DNA of 64,000 bases from Prunella strophiata (Eukaryota; Chordata; Aves; Passeriformes; Prunellidae), in the NCBI GenBank assembly GCA_036583965.1, contig JAZBQD010000034.1:8692540-8756539 (forward strand), read 5' to 3'. Positions within the stretch are counted from its first letter, which is position 1; the number at the start of each line of letters is the position of its first letter. Under the pieces are notes generated by a model. It was not told the DNA's origin, ran no database searches, and worked only from the letters and a program-made list of their open reading frames with translations. The translations under genes and the position numbers were made by a program. This document shows positions 12,706 through 37,700 of the stretch, in pieces.

Positions 12706-14600
12706 TGTTGTGCTTTGCAAATAGTTCCTACACACAGTGTGATTTGTCCTGTGTTATGCAACACGTGAAGTTCTCATCTGGCCAGCAGAATGGTTAGCAT
12801 TAAGCATTTAAAACTTTTTTTTTCTTTTTCAGTTATGTACTGAGTCAGCACAAACAGGGCAGTGACAAGAGAAAGCATTCAGAGTTCTGAACCAGCTCAG
12901 CTCTGGACAGATTGAACAAAACAAAATGTTCTTGCACGCTGGTGCTAATGAAGCCTGGTTTGCCATGGCCTCGTGTGTCGTGGTTGATTGATTTTAAACT
13001 GCATTATGCAAAGCAGCAGCACGTCTGCCCTGCTTGAGAGGCGCTGGAGAGCCCACACATGGTTGTGGAGTGAATCAGGAGGTGAGGGAAAGAATGAGGC
13101 AGGTCCCAGGCAAACAGCCTGGTGTCTCCCAGAGGAACTGGCTGGGGTGATGAAAGATGCTGCTCTCCTCACCTGACAGCAGCTGCCCCTGGCAAAGGGC
13201 TGCAGCTCCCAGGCTGAGCCACACAAACAGGTTATTGTGCACTTTGCTGCAATGTTGGCTGTGGTAGCTAAAATCACCCTCATTTCGTGGCTTCACGAGC
13301 CAGGAACGTGCCCTTCCTGAGGGTGAAACCCTCCTGGTGGCAATCTTTTTTTCAGTCAATAGCCAGGTTTTGGTGGAAAAACGAGCCATGGTGAGAACTA
13401 AACCATGAAAGGAGAGTGTCTGGTGTGAATGAGCTTTGTCCACCTGAGGAATGCCCATGAGGAATGCTGGGGGAAGGGATGTGCAAGGTCCTCTGAGGCA
13501 CGGGGAGGAGGGGGGAGCTAAAGACTGACCCTGCAGATGGGGACATGGAAAATGTCCCCTGCTGGGCAGAGTCCCAGACAGACTCCAATGCTCCCAGGGT
13601 GACCACTGTCCCTAATGCCATGCTCAGCCTTTCAGGGCAGTGTTACCAAATGTCACCTGAGATTTCTCCACTCTGAAGGGATCACTTAAAAAGATAACGG
13701 GGAAAGCAATGAAGCCTATCAAGCCCACATAAAATGCTTAAGTTGTTGAGCTTTTAAAACCACTTACGAGCCATTTAATGTAATTGCAATAGATTTGGAA
13801 ACAAAACCTGCTCCACAGCCCAAACCTCCACCAGCCACTCCCTCAGTGGGGCACGGGTTTCACCAGCACTGACGTCCCACTGGTGATCTCCCTCCCTGAG
13901 CAGCCCTGCCAGTGCGTGCGTGGGTTTGGGTTGGTTTTGGGGACATACAAATGAGCCCTTGGAGAATGTGCATCATCCTTATATAAATTCTGATCTACTA
14001 AGCTCCAGAACTGACAGATTGCAGCTGTTTCTCTCGGCACCTGCTGTGCAAGAGCTGCTGGCTTTTTGCTGTATGACTGTGTGGTGAGGAGATGCATCTC
14101 CCTTGTGACACCGAGTCCATCCTGGGGGTCTGTGAGTGGGAAGGGGATTGTCCACATACAGGGTCTGAATTCAAGTAGAGCAGCTGGGGGAGATGTGGTT
14201 TCCCGTGTACGTTGGAGGAGTGCCCCTTTGCCCCCAAACACGATGGGTTTCCACGGAGGGTAATACAAAGAGGCATTGGTGCAATCCAATTGCAATCCAA
14301 TTGCAGGCTCAGCAGCCTGCCCTGCTCTGGAGCACCGCAACAGCCAGCACCCCACTCCCACTCTGGAGAGCCTCAGACAGCTGAGGGACCCCAGGTATCC
14401 CGTGCCAGCCACCCTGGAGCATCCCAAGCTCCTGTCCCCATCACAGAGCACCCTGTCCCCCAGGACTTGTGCCCCAGCCCTGCTGCACAGCACCCCGCAC
14501 ACCCCAGGCAGCCCGCACCGTGGGTGGCTCCAAATTGCCCTGGCCCCACTCTGGGGCACCCCGAAACACCCCCAGCACTCTGCACCTTGGTCCTGCTTCG
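6861..14600. other. Intergenic stretch with no gene seen
   Basis: Open frames here are short or compositionally random and have no matching splice sites. Longer ones, such as minus-strand frames at 9949-10839 and 11508-12212, show no domain or motif. Contents I can support are a pure A run at about 12676-12702 and scattered AT-rich intervals, for example around 8930-9000 and 9370-9490. The right end grades into the CpG island of the LONRF-family gene. Confidence 0.5.
12676..12702 (+). repeat. Poly(A) tract
   Basis: An uninterrupted run of about 27 A. It could be a retroposon tail or a simple repeat; no retroposon body was recognised immediately upstream. Confidence 0.85.
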
Positions 14601-15035
14601 GGGAGCCCCAGACCCCCTGGGTCCCCGTGCCCATCTGTGCAGAGCTCTCCTCGCCCGGCTCACGCCTCCAGAGCCGGTGTCCGGCTCGTACCCGCACCCG
14701 GCATCCCCGGGAATGGGCAGCGGAGCCCCCCAGCACTCCGGCATCCCTTCGGGGGTGGGCGCCCACCCGCACAGCGACCCCCGCCGGGCCCGGTTCGCCG
14801 CCGCTCGGCCCCGGTTCCGCGGGCTCCGTTACGAAACGCGGCCGGGGCGGGGCGGGCGGCGGGCCAATGGTGGCCCGGGCAGCCCCGCCACCGGCGCCTG
14901 CCCCGGGTCCCTCCGGCGGGCCGGGCCGGGCCGGGCCGGCAGCCGCAGCCTCCGGCGGGCCGGGAGCGGCGCGGGGCGGAGCGGGCGATGCGCGGGGGCG
15001 CGGCGGCGGCAGGGACAGCTCCCCCGAGCGCCGCC

Positions 15036-26673
<11,638 letters not shown>

Positions 26674-28760
26674 GCCCGCCTGCCCTGCCTCGGGCTCGCC
26701 TCCACCCCCGGGTTTCTCTGTGTGTTCCTCCACGGTTTGCGTGTGGTTTGAGCCCCTCCCTTCCATCCCCCAAAAAAGTGACCTCAGCGATGAGCTGGGC
26801 GCGCTCTGCCCAGCCGCGCCGGCAGCGACACTGTGCCGTCCGTGCCACCTCTGGGAGCTGCTTGGTGCCACTGCTGCTGTGCTGTGCCACCAGAGGGGAT
26901 GCTGGGCTGCAGAGCTGGGTCTGTCTCCGAAGCCAAAATCACTTGCTGAGTGGTTTCTGCACTGAGGAGGATTCTCCTTAGGGAGAGGACTGAGTGCGGG
27001 GATTGCCTCAGTTTTGGTTCTTCCACTTTGAAGGACAGCTTAGGGGTTTTGGTAGATGATCCTGATTCACACAGGAAATTTAGAGGCTGGGGAGAGGTGG
27101 CATTGGGGAAGCAGAGAAGTTCCAAAGGCTTCCCCCAGCCTTGGGAGCTGATGGCTCTGCCACTGCTTACAGCTTTGACTTAGTTTGTGTTTGAACAAGA
27201 AGAATGGTTAAATTAACCAATCTGAAACTCATGGTCTTGCTCCCAACCACCTCCATGGCCATGTGGTGAGGAGATGGTTCTCTTTGAATGCTCTCAGGTC
27301 CAGACATCCCCTTCCCACTGCCCTGCTTGGTGCTGTGCTTGCCAGACCCTTCCCCAGGACACTGCCAGCCACTCCCCTCCCTGCCAGCTCCAATGCTGTG
27401 AAGTGCTGTGGGAGGGGGGATTCTCTCAGCTTTGGTGCTTTTCCCCCTACCCAAAAGCTGCTGTTTCCAACCCTGGGTTCAGGCTGCAGGGTTGGACCTG
27501 GGGGCTGGGAGGAGCTGATAGCACAAGGGAGTGAAGTCTGAAGTTCTGTTGTGAGACTTTCTGTTCCTTGATTAATGCAATTTTCCTCTGTTCTGTATTT
27601 CTTGTGAACTTTCTGCCTCCTCAGGAGAAAATCAGGATCTCAGCTGAGGCTGGACCCTTGCACTTGGGACCCAGAGCAGTTCAGGATCCCCCAAAAGAGC
27701 ACAGTGAAGTCAAAGGGATCCAAATCTTTGGAGAGGCAGGGAAGGGGGTAGGATCAGTGACCCAGGCCATGAGCCACATGTCAGGGGAGTGAGTGCTTGG
27801 CTGCTGCTTGTCTCTAGACACTGGGCAGAAGACTCTCTGGACAGATCAGGCCTCCATGGAAATCCTGAAGATTTGAAGTTTTTGTCTTTCATCCATAGTT
27901 TCAGTGGCTTTGGGTTCAATTGTAGGAGTGACATCCACTTAGTTGCTGGATTAACATTGCTTCTGGAATTTTATCCCTGCATTTCTCAGAGGCACCACAC
28001 CCCCTCAGAGAGCTGTTGGATGTGTGTGTGGGAGAGAAAATCAGGGCACTGATGCTTACTGCAGGTGTTTCTGGGCTGAGCCTGGGTGGGAGACTGGGCA
28101 TAGCTCCAGAGAGGCCCCTGCTCAGAGCCACCACCTTCCCTGTCCTTCTGTCTCCAGGAGTGACAAGTCCCTGTCCCTCCTCTCCATCAAAGTGCCTCCC
28201 TGGAGCCACAGTCAGGAGCTGAGGGCTGAACCCCAGGAACTCTGTGAGCACAGGGCAGCTGAGGACAGCTCAGAGCTGGGTTTGCTCCTCCACCTTTGAG
28301 CCACAGTGCTGGCCCAGCAGCACCAGGCTTCCCAAGGAGCCATATCCCTGGGCTGTCAGGTTGGCAAGGGCTGGGGTAGGTGATGAAGGGATGCTTTGCA
28401 GTCCCAGGGCAGGGGGCAGGATGACACTGAAGCTTGGGAAGTGCCTTTCTTTTGCCCAGGGTCAGTGTGGGCTCACCCTGTGACATCCCCACCCCAAGCC
28501 ACTCACCTGCCCCCTGAGCTGCTGTTTCCTCAGGGCTGAGAGGTCCCTGTGGGTCCCTCCAGGAAGGGGGGCATGCAGGGAGAAGTGTCACACTGGGGAG
28601 GAGCCAGGGACCAGAGCCACCTCTGCCTGCCTGCTTTGGGAAGGGATCCGTGCAAATTGCTCCAGTTTGCTTGGAGCACCTTTGTGGTTTTTATTACTGT
28701 CTTTGCTCTTGGAATTACATTTTCTTTCAGGTCATTGAAATAAAGACCTTTGTTGTTGTT
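26674..28760 (+). other. Probable 3' UTR of the LONRF-family gene
   Basis: No good AATAAA occurs on the plus strand until 28739-28744, so the 3' UTR may be about 2.1 kb. Nothing coding was recognised. An upstream non-canonical site cannot be excluded. Confidence 0.5.
28739..28744 (+). terminator. Candidate poly(A) signal AATAAA of the LONRF-family gene
   Basis: AATAAA is followed about ten bases later by a GT-rich run (TTGTTGTTGTTTTGTTGCTG), a good downstream element. It is the first strong signal after the stop codon. Confidence 0.6.
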
Positions 28761-29954
28761 GTTTTGTTGCTGGTGTTTAACTTTTAGCTGCTCATTAATC
28801 AAAGTGCTTGGGCATCCCCAGGGAGCTTTGGGGACACGTGGAGAGGTGGCACCCTGGCCTTCAGACAGCAAGGTGCCCAGTGACCACGGTCCAGCAAGGG
28901 CAGATGGCAACAAGGGGAAGAAAAAAAGTTTTGCTCACAGAATGTGTGTGAAACAAGACAGGAGGTATGAGCTCCTGCCTGTCACTGCAGCTAAAGGCTG
29001 TGGGGAAGGATGGGATGGGAGGTGAGTCCAGTAGAGATGCTGGGCAGTGTGGGATGACCCCAGAGGCAATGTCCCCAAATGCTGTGGCCATTCTGCCCCT
29101 GTCTGCTTTTGCAGCTGGGAGCTGGGAGTAGGGTAGCTTCTGGCAGCTGGCATTAGGGATGAGAGGTAATCCAGGGAGATGTGCATGGGGTCTAAAATGA
29201 GAGGGTGGTCCTGGATGGAAGGTGATGTCCTGCTGGGACAGCTCTCACCTGTCTCTTGCTCCCATCTTGCCTCTTCCCTCTGCTTCCCAAAGCTGCCATC
29301 CAAAATCAAGGACAAGAATGGAACTGCCCAGCTGTGCTGTGCACCTTTCCTGGGAACAGGGAAGGGCTGCAGCAGAGAGGGAGAGGGCTCAAGTGGGTTG
29401 AGGTGGCAGAGAACCCTAAACAGATTCCACACCTCAGAGCAGTGTCCCTGCTATCCTATTAATTATAATGCCTCCATGAGGAATTACACCTTGCATTCCT
29501 CCCCAGCAATGAAGAAGCAGCTGTGCCCAGCTGTGAGCTGTAGCTGGTGCCAGCCCTTTTGGTGGCTCTGGCAGCCCAGGCCTTGTGCCTGAGCTGTGGC
29601 TGGTGCGTGCCCAGGAGCCTGGAGCTGACAGGGCTCCCTTTGCCGTGCTGCCCTGCTCCCACTAGATGTCAGGAAGAGGCTGAGTGTGGGCGAGGAGGAA
29701 GGCACAGCAGAAGGGATGTGCAGCATTGGCTGTTGCCAGAGCCTTGGCTTTTCTCTCCCTCAGCCCCAAAATCAGCCCTGCTCCCAGCCCTGGCCCCAAC
29801 TGGGCTGTCCTGAGCTCAGGAGAGCTGGGGCCCTGTGCAGGGCACTTGAGCCCACCTCCAGCTCCCCCAAGCATGCAAGGTCTGTGCTGCAGGCTCCTCT
29901 GCCCACTCCAGCCAGTTTGCTCTCTTGGCACTGGAGCAGGCACAGGGGCATTTG

Positions 29955-30580
29955 GAGATGTCCTGCTCCCCATCATCAGTGCCCAGGCAGAAAGGGCCCT
30001 GGGGGCACTGGTCAAGAGCCCACTGAACATGAGCCAGCAGTGTTCCCTGGTGGTCAAGAAGGCCAATGGCTCCTGGCCTGGATCAGGGATAGTGTGGCCA
30101 GCAGGAGCAGGGGGATCATTCTGTCCCTGTGCTGGGCACTGGTGAGGGCACACCTCAAGTGCTGTGTCCAGCTCTGGCCCCTCAGTTTGGTTGAGACCCT
30201 TGAGCCCATCCAGAGGAGGCAATGAGGCTGGAGAGGGGCTGGGAACACAAACCCTGTGAGGAAGCACTGAGGGAGCTGGGGGTGTTCAGCCTGGAGAAAA
30301 GGAGACTCAGGGGTGACCTCATCACTCTGCACAGCTCCTGAAAGGTGTCTGGGCTCAGGTGGGGTTGGGCTCTTTCTCCAGGCAGCACTGACAGAACCAG
30401 AGGACACAGTCTTAAGCTGTGCCAAGGGAAATACAGGCTGGATATTAGGAAAAAGGTTTTTTATGAAGAGTGATAAAATTCTGGAATGTCCTGCCCGGGG
30501 AGGTGGTGGAGTCACCATCCCTGGATGTGTTTAAAAAAGGACTGGATGTCCATGTGCCATGGTTTAGTTGAGGTGTAACC
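29955..30580 (+). mobile_element. CR1 non-LTR retrotransposon, 5'-truncated fragment
   Basis: The plus strand carries the decayed end of the CR1 reverse transcriptase frame and 3' region. Recognisable phrases are GAACATGAGCCAGCAGTGTT, CAAGAAGGCCAATGGCTCCT, TTCAGCCTGGAGAAAAGGAG and GGCTGGATATTAGGAAAAAG. It stops at ATGGTTTAGTTGAGGTGTAA and lacks the usual terminal octamer repeats, so it is truncated at both ends. It is inactive. Confidence 0.93.
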
Positions 30581-31186
30581 CAGTGCTAGCACTGGCCCCA
30601 CTTCCATCACCCCAAAATGTGACCTCCCCAAGAGCACCATTTCCTTCCTGTTCAACACCTTCACATCGAGACATGGGTGACAACTTCCCTCACCTAATAG
30701 TGTGGGCAGGCAATTAGATAAAGAGGTAAATAATTAATACAGCAGGTGTCAGACTGTGCCTCATCTTTCTTTAACAAATGGTGCATTTCCAAACTAATTA
30801 GACTTGAGAGAACAGAAAATCAGCACAAGATTGTTCAAGCTAAGATTTTGTTCTCTAGCAATGCTACGTTCATGCTGGGAGAGGAGCACAGCACATGTTA
30901 AAGTTAATGAAGGTGGGAAGAAAAAGGAAAAAAACCAGCACCTAATTTTTTCCACCCTTTAGCAATACCAGTTGGTGCAATGAAAGACGGGTTGCATTGT
31001 TCCTGCTTTTTCAGAAGGAAAAAAAAAGCAAAGGAAAGCAATGAAGACAGATGTGCTGTCTCTTTCAAGAAACTCACCCACGGGATGTATTCAAAGCTGG
31101 AAAATGACAAGTGATGAAAAAAAAGTGACTCAAAGTCACTGCTGAAGCAGTTGGAGTGGGACCTGCCTATTCACCTGGAGAAACAT

Positions 31187-31275
31187 TGAATATCCTTAGT
31201 TAGAAGGGACCCACGAGGAACATTGAGTCCAGCTCCTGGCCCTGCACAGGACAGCCCCAAAAATCACACCATGAC
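31187..31275 (-). mobile_element. CR1 fragment, minus orientation
   Basis: The plus strand reads the complement of a CR1 3' region: AGAAGGGACCCACGAGGAAC, ATTGAGTCCAGCTCCTGGCC and TGCACAGGACAGCCCCAAAA. Only about 90 bases survive. Confidence 0.8.
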
Positions 31276-34200
31276 AATGTTTGGGAGCTCATGATGGTGC
31301 TGTCCCTTCCTCTGGCCAGGCTGCATGAGGGGGTGAATTTCAGCCCTGTCCTGTACAGAGCAGAGCCTGGTGATCACAGGCATGTGCTGAAGGTGACCCA
31401 GGGCAGAGATCAAGTGGCAGCTGGACAAATGCCTTTGTCTCCTGGGCAGTGGCATTTTGGAGGTGCTGCACTGGCATTCCCTGGCTGTGCTGCACGTGGG
31501 AACTGTGCAAAGCCAAGCCCTGATCCGAGCAGGAGCAGGAGATTTGGGATGATGCATCAGGTGGAGCTGCCTTAGCATGACGGCTGGTAATTTTCTCCAT
31601 TAATAAACTGATTTACAGTGACAGCCTTTTTCCAAAGGCTTTTCCAAACCCATTTAGCTCCCTCACACCAGCAATGCTACCAACTTGTAACTGAGAAGCT
31701 CTGGATTTGGGACAGTAACAAGGGGCTGCCTCCCAGCCCTCCCACACCACCTGATTCAGGGCCACCTTTCAGCCCCTGGGAGCACCTGGAGGAGGGATTA
31801 ACCCCTGAGCCTCTGCCCACAGCCACATCCATCCCAAGTGCCCTTTGGTGATTTGGGCTCTCCCTGCTGATTCCTGATTTCACAAACCCCTTTGAGCCCA
31901 GGCAAAATATTTACAGGACTGATTAAATATCGAGGAAATGGGAAACTTGTTAAAAGTGTGGAACTTATATAAATACAGCATTATTAAAATAAAATGTGAC
32001 TTTTAGCAAGGACAGCTCTCTCAGCTGGGCTGTGCTTACCTTAATTGTTTCCCTCCATTAATTACAGTCTGAGAGGAAGACTTGTGCAAATTGAAATAAA
32101 TTAATCGAATTTGTTTAGAGTTTTGTGTGTCTGGCTTATGGGGATTGCAATTAAGATGGTATGTTTGGTGTATTAAATTACATTGCCTAGATCTATTCTT
32201 CCCTTTTCAAGCACCCTGAACGTGAAAAGGCAGAAGTCAGTGACAATTAAAAGGTAAACAGGCAGTGTGAGTGATGGTTATTTTAGCTCCTGTGCCTCAA
32301 GAATTTCACCCTTTGCAAGTATTGAGGCTCATGCCATAATAAATAGATTATGAGCTCTCTGCTGTGAAAGATAAAGGGGAGATGGTGGAGCAGAGACCAG
32401 GGCACATCCCAGCTCTGCCCTGGCAGTGGGAACAGTGCTGTGGGTGGGAGTTCAGCCCGATTCTGCAGGAAATCCAGGCTCTGTGAGTCAGCAGCCTTGC
32501 GTGTGTTCCTGCTCGTTCCCACCAGCAGCTGCCCAGTACCACCCACGTTTGACACAGGGGAAGAGGCTTCCAGATACACCACAGTCCTGGCAAGGTCTGG
32601 GAATATGAGAAGTGAAATGGATAAAAAAATGCATTTTCCTAATGGGGAGAGGAAGGGGATGCTCAGCCAGCAGAGAATCTACACCACAGTCTTTTCAGAA
32701 TGAGTATTAAAGAGGAAACCCTGCTTCACTGGTCTCATCTATGACTCAATCTTATCTTGTCCCAAACCAGCCACAGGAGCAGGCTGAGTGTGAGCTTGCT
32801 CCAAGTCCCTCTAGCCCCATAGAGAAGTGCAGCCAAACTTCATGAGGTATTCCAGCACAGACTAAGGAGAATGGTGCAGTTTCCTCTCTAGAGTAAAAGG
32901 AATTCTGAGAACAGGAGAAAAGAAAAAAGAGAATCCATATTTCAGTTGGTGGAACTGTGCTGCCCACCCAAGGTGACTCCTGGGGATGATTCTTGCAGCA
33001 CTGACTCAGGGCAATGGGGCAGGGCAGGAGGTGAGGAGGGTGTCCCAGAGCTGTGGGGGCACACAGACACCCAGGGCACTGCTCTTCAGAGACAGGGCAT
33101 AAGGTGCTTCACTCCTCTCCCTTGTGACTTATCTGTGAAATCAAAGAGGATTCAAAACTCACCCCTGTCACTTCCCTGCCATCCCTCTCCCTCCACTGCT
33201 GCCCTGAGCCATGCTCAGTCCAGAAGACCTGTTGCTGTTTGTGTTCCTAGTAAAACCCATCCATCATGCCCCAACAGGAGCAGATTCCCGTGGGAATTCC
33301 CGTTGGCATCTCTGTGCAGAACAACCCCACACTGTTCTCACCTGCTCCCACTGCACTGGGCTCTGCTGGGAGGGCAGGAGGACATAAACAGAGGGTGAGC
33401 AGGGATGCAGGGCCCAGCAGTGCCTGGCAGATATGTTTCCTGCAAGCAAACCTCTTCACCTGGCCATCGCCTGAGCCCCGATGATGTATGGAGTGGCTGG
33501 GCTGCAATAGGATTTCTACCCAGAATATTGGCTGGATGATAAAGGAGTCTGTCTGCGGTGATAATTGCACCATAAATAGCTCTGGGTTCAGCAGTGAAGA
33601 GTGAGGCATTAGAAAAGCTCACCCTCTGGATTCCTCCCACTTCCTTCCATCTTCCTTACTGCTAACAAGCGGGGAGAGCATCTCCTCGGTTTTTAGCAGC
33701 CACGAGAGGTTTATTGTGCTCAGGTGCAGCTGGGCACCTTCCTGCCCATAAATCTTAATAGCAAGAAAGGAGAGAGGGGGGAAAAAGCAGCCCAGTTGGG
33801 TGATTACTGAAAAGCAGCAGGTAGGGCTGCATTGTGGCACAGCTGTCCCTCCTCATTGTCTCCACTGCTGTCTCACTGCCTCCTCCAGGCTTCCCCTGGC
33901 TCTTCTGAGCACTCCTGGGCACTTGGGGCTAAACATCCTCCTTACTCCACTGATGGAAACTGAAAACCTGCCAGCCAGCCCCAAACACTGAAAAATGAGC
34001 TCAACCTGGGGAGTGCTGTGAAAGTCAAGGCTGGAAAGACGATAAATATGACCAGATTGGAAGCTCTCCCTGGCTCCTGGCTTTTTGAGCCTGCAGAGAG
34101 CACATGGATATCTTGTCTTTTCTTCCCCCCCAAAAAAAAAAAAGGATGGGAAATGGATCTGACTTCACTGGTACATTTACCAGCTCTTGAATTCCAGAAG

Positions 34201-34688
34201 ACTTTGAAAATCAGAGGGTTTAACCCCTCACATTAGGGCTTCTCACTCACATTAAATGCAGGTTCACCTGAGTTCTGTCCTCTGCACAGATTTATTCACT
34301 GCTCACAATCAGGTACTTTGGGGAGTGTGGTGGAAATGGAAAAAGTGGTCAGGACTGAATGGAGGCATCTCCTCATCAAATTTTATTCACTGGGTCAGTG
34401 AATTTGCTGCTGTGGCTTTTCTTTTTCTCATGTGCACTGCCCAAATTTGCTGCAAATAGCTAAAGGATGGACTGTGTAGCACAAATACTTTTGACAAGCT
34501 TGGAGAGCCTGCAAGATCCTGGTCAAAAGTTAAACCTTGAGGAGTCAGCTGTGACATATCCCAAATGCTGTGAAAATCCCATTCTTGGTTCCTGGTCCCA
34601 GTTCAGACCAAGGGGTTACAACATCCCATTGTAACTCAGACACACTGACATCACTGTTGTTTTTCTAGGAAGGTGATTAAATCTATTT

Positions 34689-34701
34689 TTTTTTTTTTTT
34701 A
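34689..34701. repeat. Short T-rich tract
   Basis: A run of T interrupts otherwise ordinary intergenic sequence near here; no linked element was recognised. Confidence 0.5.
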
Positions 34702-37700
34702 GAATTTTGAAGGGTCCAGGAGTGAAGAGGAAAATGGTTCTCCTTCCTGGACACTTTATAAAGCTCCCACAAATAACTGCAGTGGGAGGAGGGCAAGTTT
34801 TATTCTGGGATGGGAAAAGAGATGCTTAAAAGGCAACTTTTAAAGGCATTGAGTAGAACTGGGGGAAATGCATGCCCAGTGTCCACACTGCAGCAGAACA
34901 ATTCAGCAGGGGTGGGGGGCACACACTGGCAGGAACAGGAGCAGCTCTCTCCTTTCTGCATGCCATGCAATGAAGGCTGCTAAGCAGGCAGAAGCTTTTC
35001 AGCTCCTGTACAAACCTATAAGCTCCCCCAAACCTTCCTCCCTGCACACCCAACAAATCCAAAGACCAAATATAGAACATGATTCTTCTTTTCTTTTTTT
35101 TCTCTTTTTTATTGTCGTACTGGAGTGTTTGAAGCAAAACTATTTACCTGTTAAAGCCTTAGATTTGCAAGTTTAAAGCTTTCACAGTTCCAGGTGCACC
35201 CAAAAAGATAAGGGAGCCTGGAGGTACACTGTTGTACCTAGAAATGGATAAATAAAACTGTGATTAATTTGAAGGTAGTTCTTAATGCTCATTATTTCTT
35301 CATTATCTCCTGCTATTATTACAGTGACCTCACCTAAGCTGATACAGGATAGCACAAACCCCTTAAAGCAAACGGGAGAGTTGTAACAAGCATTTGAAAA
35401 TGCCAGAGATCCCAAAAGCTTGGGACCAGGGAGGGAATGACTGGGCAGAAGAGAGCAGTGTGTTCCTCCCACTGGCTGCTCCTCTGCTGCTGCCAAAAGC
35501 TGTGGCATGGCCAGCATGGCCTGGGATGTGCAGAACACCAGTCCCTGCTGGAGGATCTTACTGGGATTCCTGGCAGGCTGTGTGAAAGCTGGCTTCATAA
35601 AGCAGATCCCAACATTTACTTGGCTGGACACAGAGGGAGGAAGAGAACCAGCCCAGGCTTTAAAAATATAATGAGGCTGAAGAACCAGGCTGGGAGCAGA
35701 GGGATCTGTGCTCTGGATGACTCAGTGGAATGAGGCAAGTCAGGGCTTTGTGGAAGAAGCTTTGGGAGAAAGAAGCCAGAGCTGAGATGAGATTAATCAA
35801 GTAGCAAGAGCTGCCCAGACATGGCTATTCTTGGCTGTTTTATTAGAAGGGAGATTAGTGCCTATGGTTCCTCAAAACAAGTTTCAAGGCAATTAAACAG
35901 GCTTTTCAATGGGTCCCTTCCTTACTCAGCAGCTCTGCTTCATTCAGCTTGTCTGGCACAGGGATGGATTTATGTGAGGTTGGATGCTCTGGGTCTGGAG
36001 AAGAAGGAAATCCTCGTGGGGGCTGCACTGGCCTCCAGTCAGTGCAAACTGCCCCATCCCAAGCTCTGTGCCCTGTTTCTCCTGGACTTTTCCCTGGCAG
36101 CTGCTCTGCCTGTGCCACCTGAACAGGCAGCTCTTCCTCCTCCTGCCTGAGACTGGATTTGAAAGCCCTCTTGCCAAGAGGGGATGATTTGTGCCACCAG
36201 CATCCCAGATCATTGTCAAGGACACAGGGCTGGTGCACCCACAAGCCTCCTCTGGGGTGGGCAAGTAGACCCAATTTTTGGCATAAAAAATTTAAAACCA
36301 GGCCCATATAACATTTCTGTAGCTGCAACAAATGAGTTCCATGGTTTGGAGCTGAAATAAGCTGTCAATGTTTGACTGTCTCTGGGAGTTAAAGCTTTAT
36401 GCAAATGGTAGTGAGATTTTAGTCCAGGTCAGGAAAAAAGACATCCACTCTGAAAGTTATTAATTTTCTTGTCCTTATTTTTGAAAGTCATTCTCTGCAT
36501 TTTATTTTGTCAGCTTTCTCTCTCTCTTGAAAGCTCAGTACCACCCACAGCACTGGGTACTGCTGAGCTCTGGCTCTAAGTCAAATCTCTTGCCTTCAGG
36601 GAGATGGAAACTAATCAATGAGCAATATTAAACAATATGAAAGCCTCAATGATTTTTGCATTTCCCACAAAGGTCAGAGTCCCCCTGGCAGCTCCATGCT
36701 AACACTGAGCTAAAGGTGGCAGAAGGAGATGACATAGCTCAGAGAAAAAAAAAAAATCTCATTCCCCTCTTTCCTGCAGAAGATGTTTTCTTATGGTAAG
36801 GAAAAGATCCCACTGCTGAGCAGGCTCAGGCTGGCTGGGCTGCTGGGCTTGTGCTGGGCTGAATTTCGATTTTGCAGGTGCTCATGGGGAGCCTGGGCTG
36901 TCTCAGGTCTGGGCTTGCAGGTGTGGGTTTGCAGGGGAATGGGGTCCAGCTGCTTTCCCAGTGTCTTTGCCCAGTCTGAGGGGTTTTGCTGGGAGCAGGG
37001 TGAATGCATTCAGGCTTCCCCAGGGATGCTCAGCAGAGCCTGCCACTGGGATTAGTGGGATCCTTCACCTGACTGAGGATAACTCACCTGCCCAGCAGCT
37101 GCTGCCTCAGGTTGGGGTCTTCACTGGGTGCCTGACAGGAGATTTTAGCCCGGATTCAGCCCTGGCTCAGCCCTTGATTTGGCACCTTGCCTCCCTTTCC
37201 AGAGGTGCTGGGATGCAGGAAGGGCTCTCAGTGACCCACTCTGAAGGGAGGGTGCAGGATGCAGCCCAGCCCATGGGAGCAGATACTACTGACCACAGAA
37301 AAGTCACAGAAATAGAAACCCTGAAGTACACCCACATCTCCATTGGCTCTCTATGTACAGGTCCTTCTATTCCTCTGACAGCAATAAGAATTTTAATAAT
37401 TCCAAGGTGAAGATTAAATTTGTGGTTTTGCACTTATTTTTCTTTCTGAGCAATCTTAACAAGTCACTTCTCACTGGGTTCAGGACTTGTGTCTCTGTTT
37501 AAGGGTGATGACACTTAACTTTCATTTCTATATCCAGTTGATATGAAGGGGTTGATAATATTGAGCACCAGTGTGAAAGATTCCCTAAAGGAGAGATCAG
37601 TAACCAGTTGATCCTTGTTTCCATTCTAATAGCAACCTGGTTAAAATCTAAATCTTTTATTTTGAGCATTCCTGGCAGGGCTGAAAATAATATACAAAAA

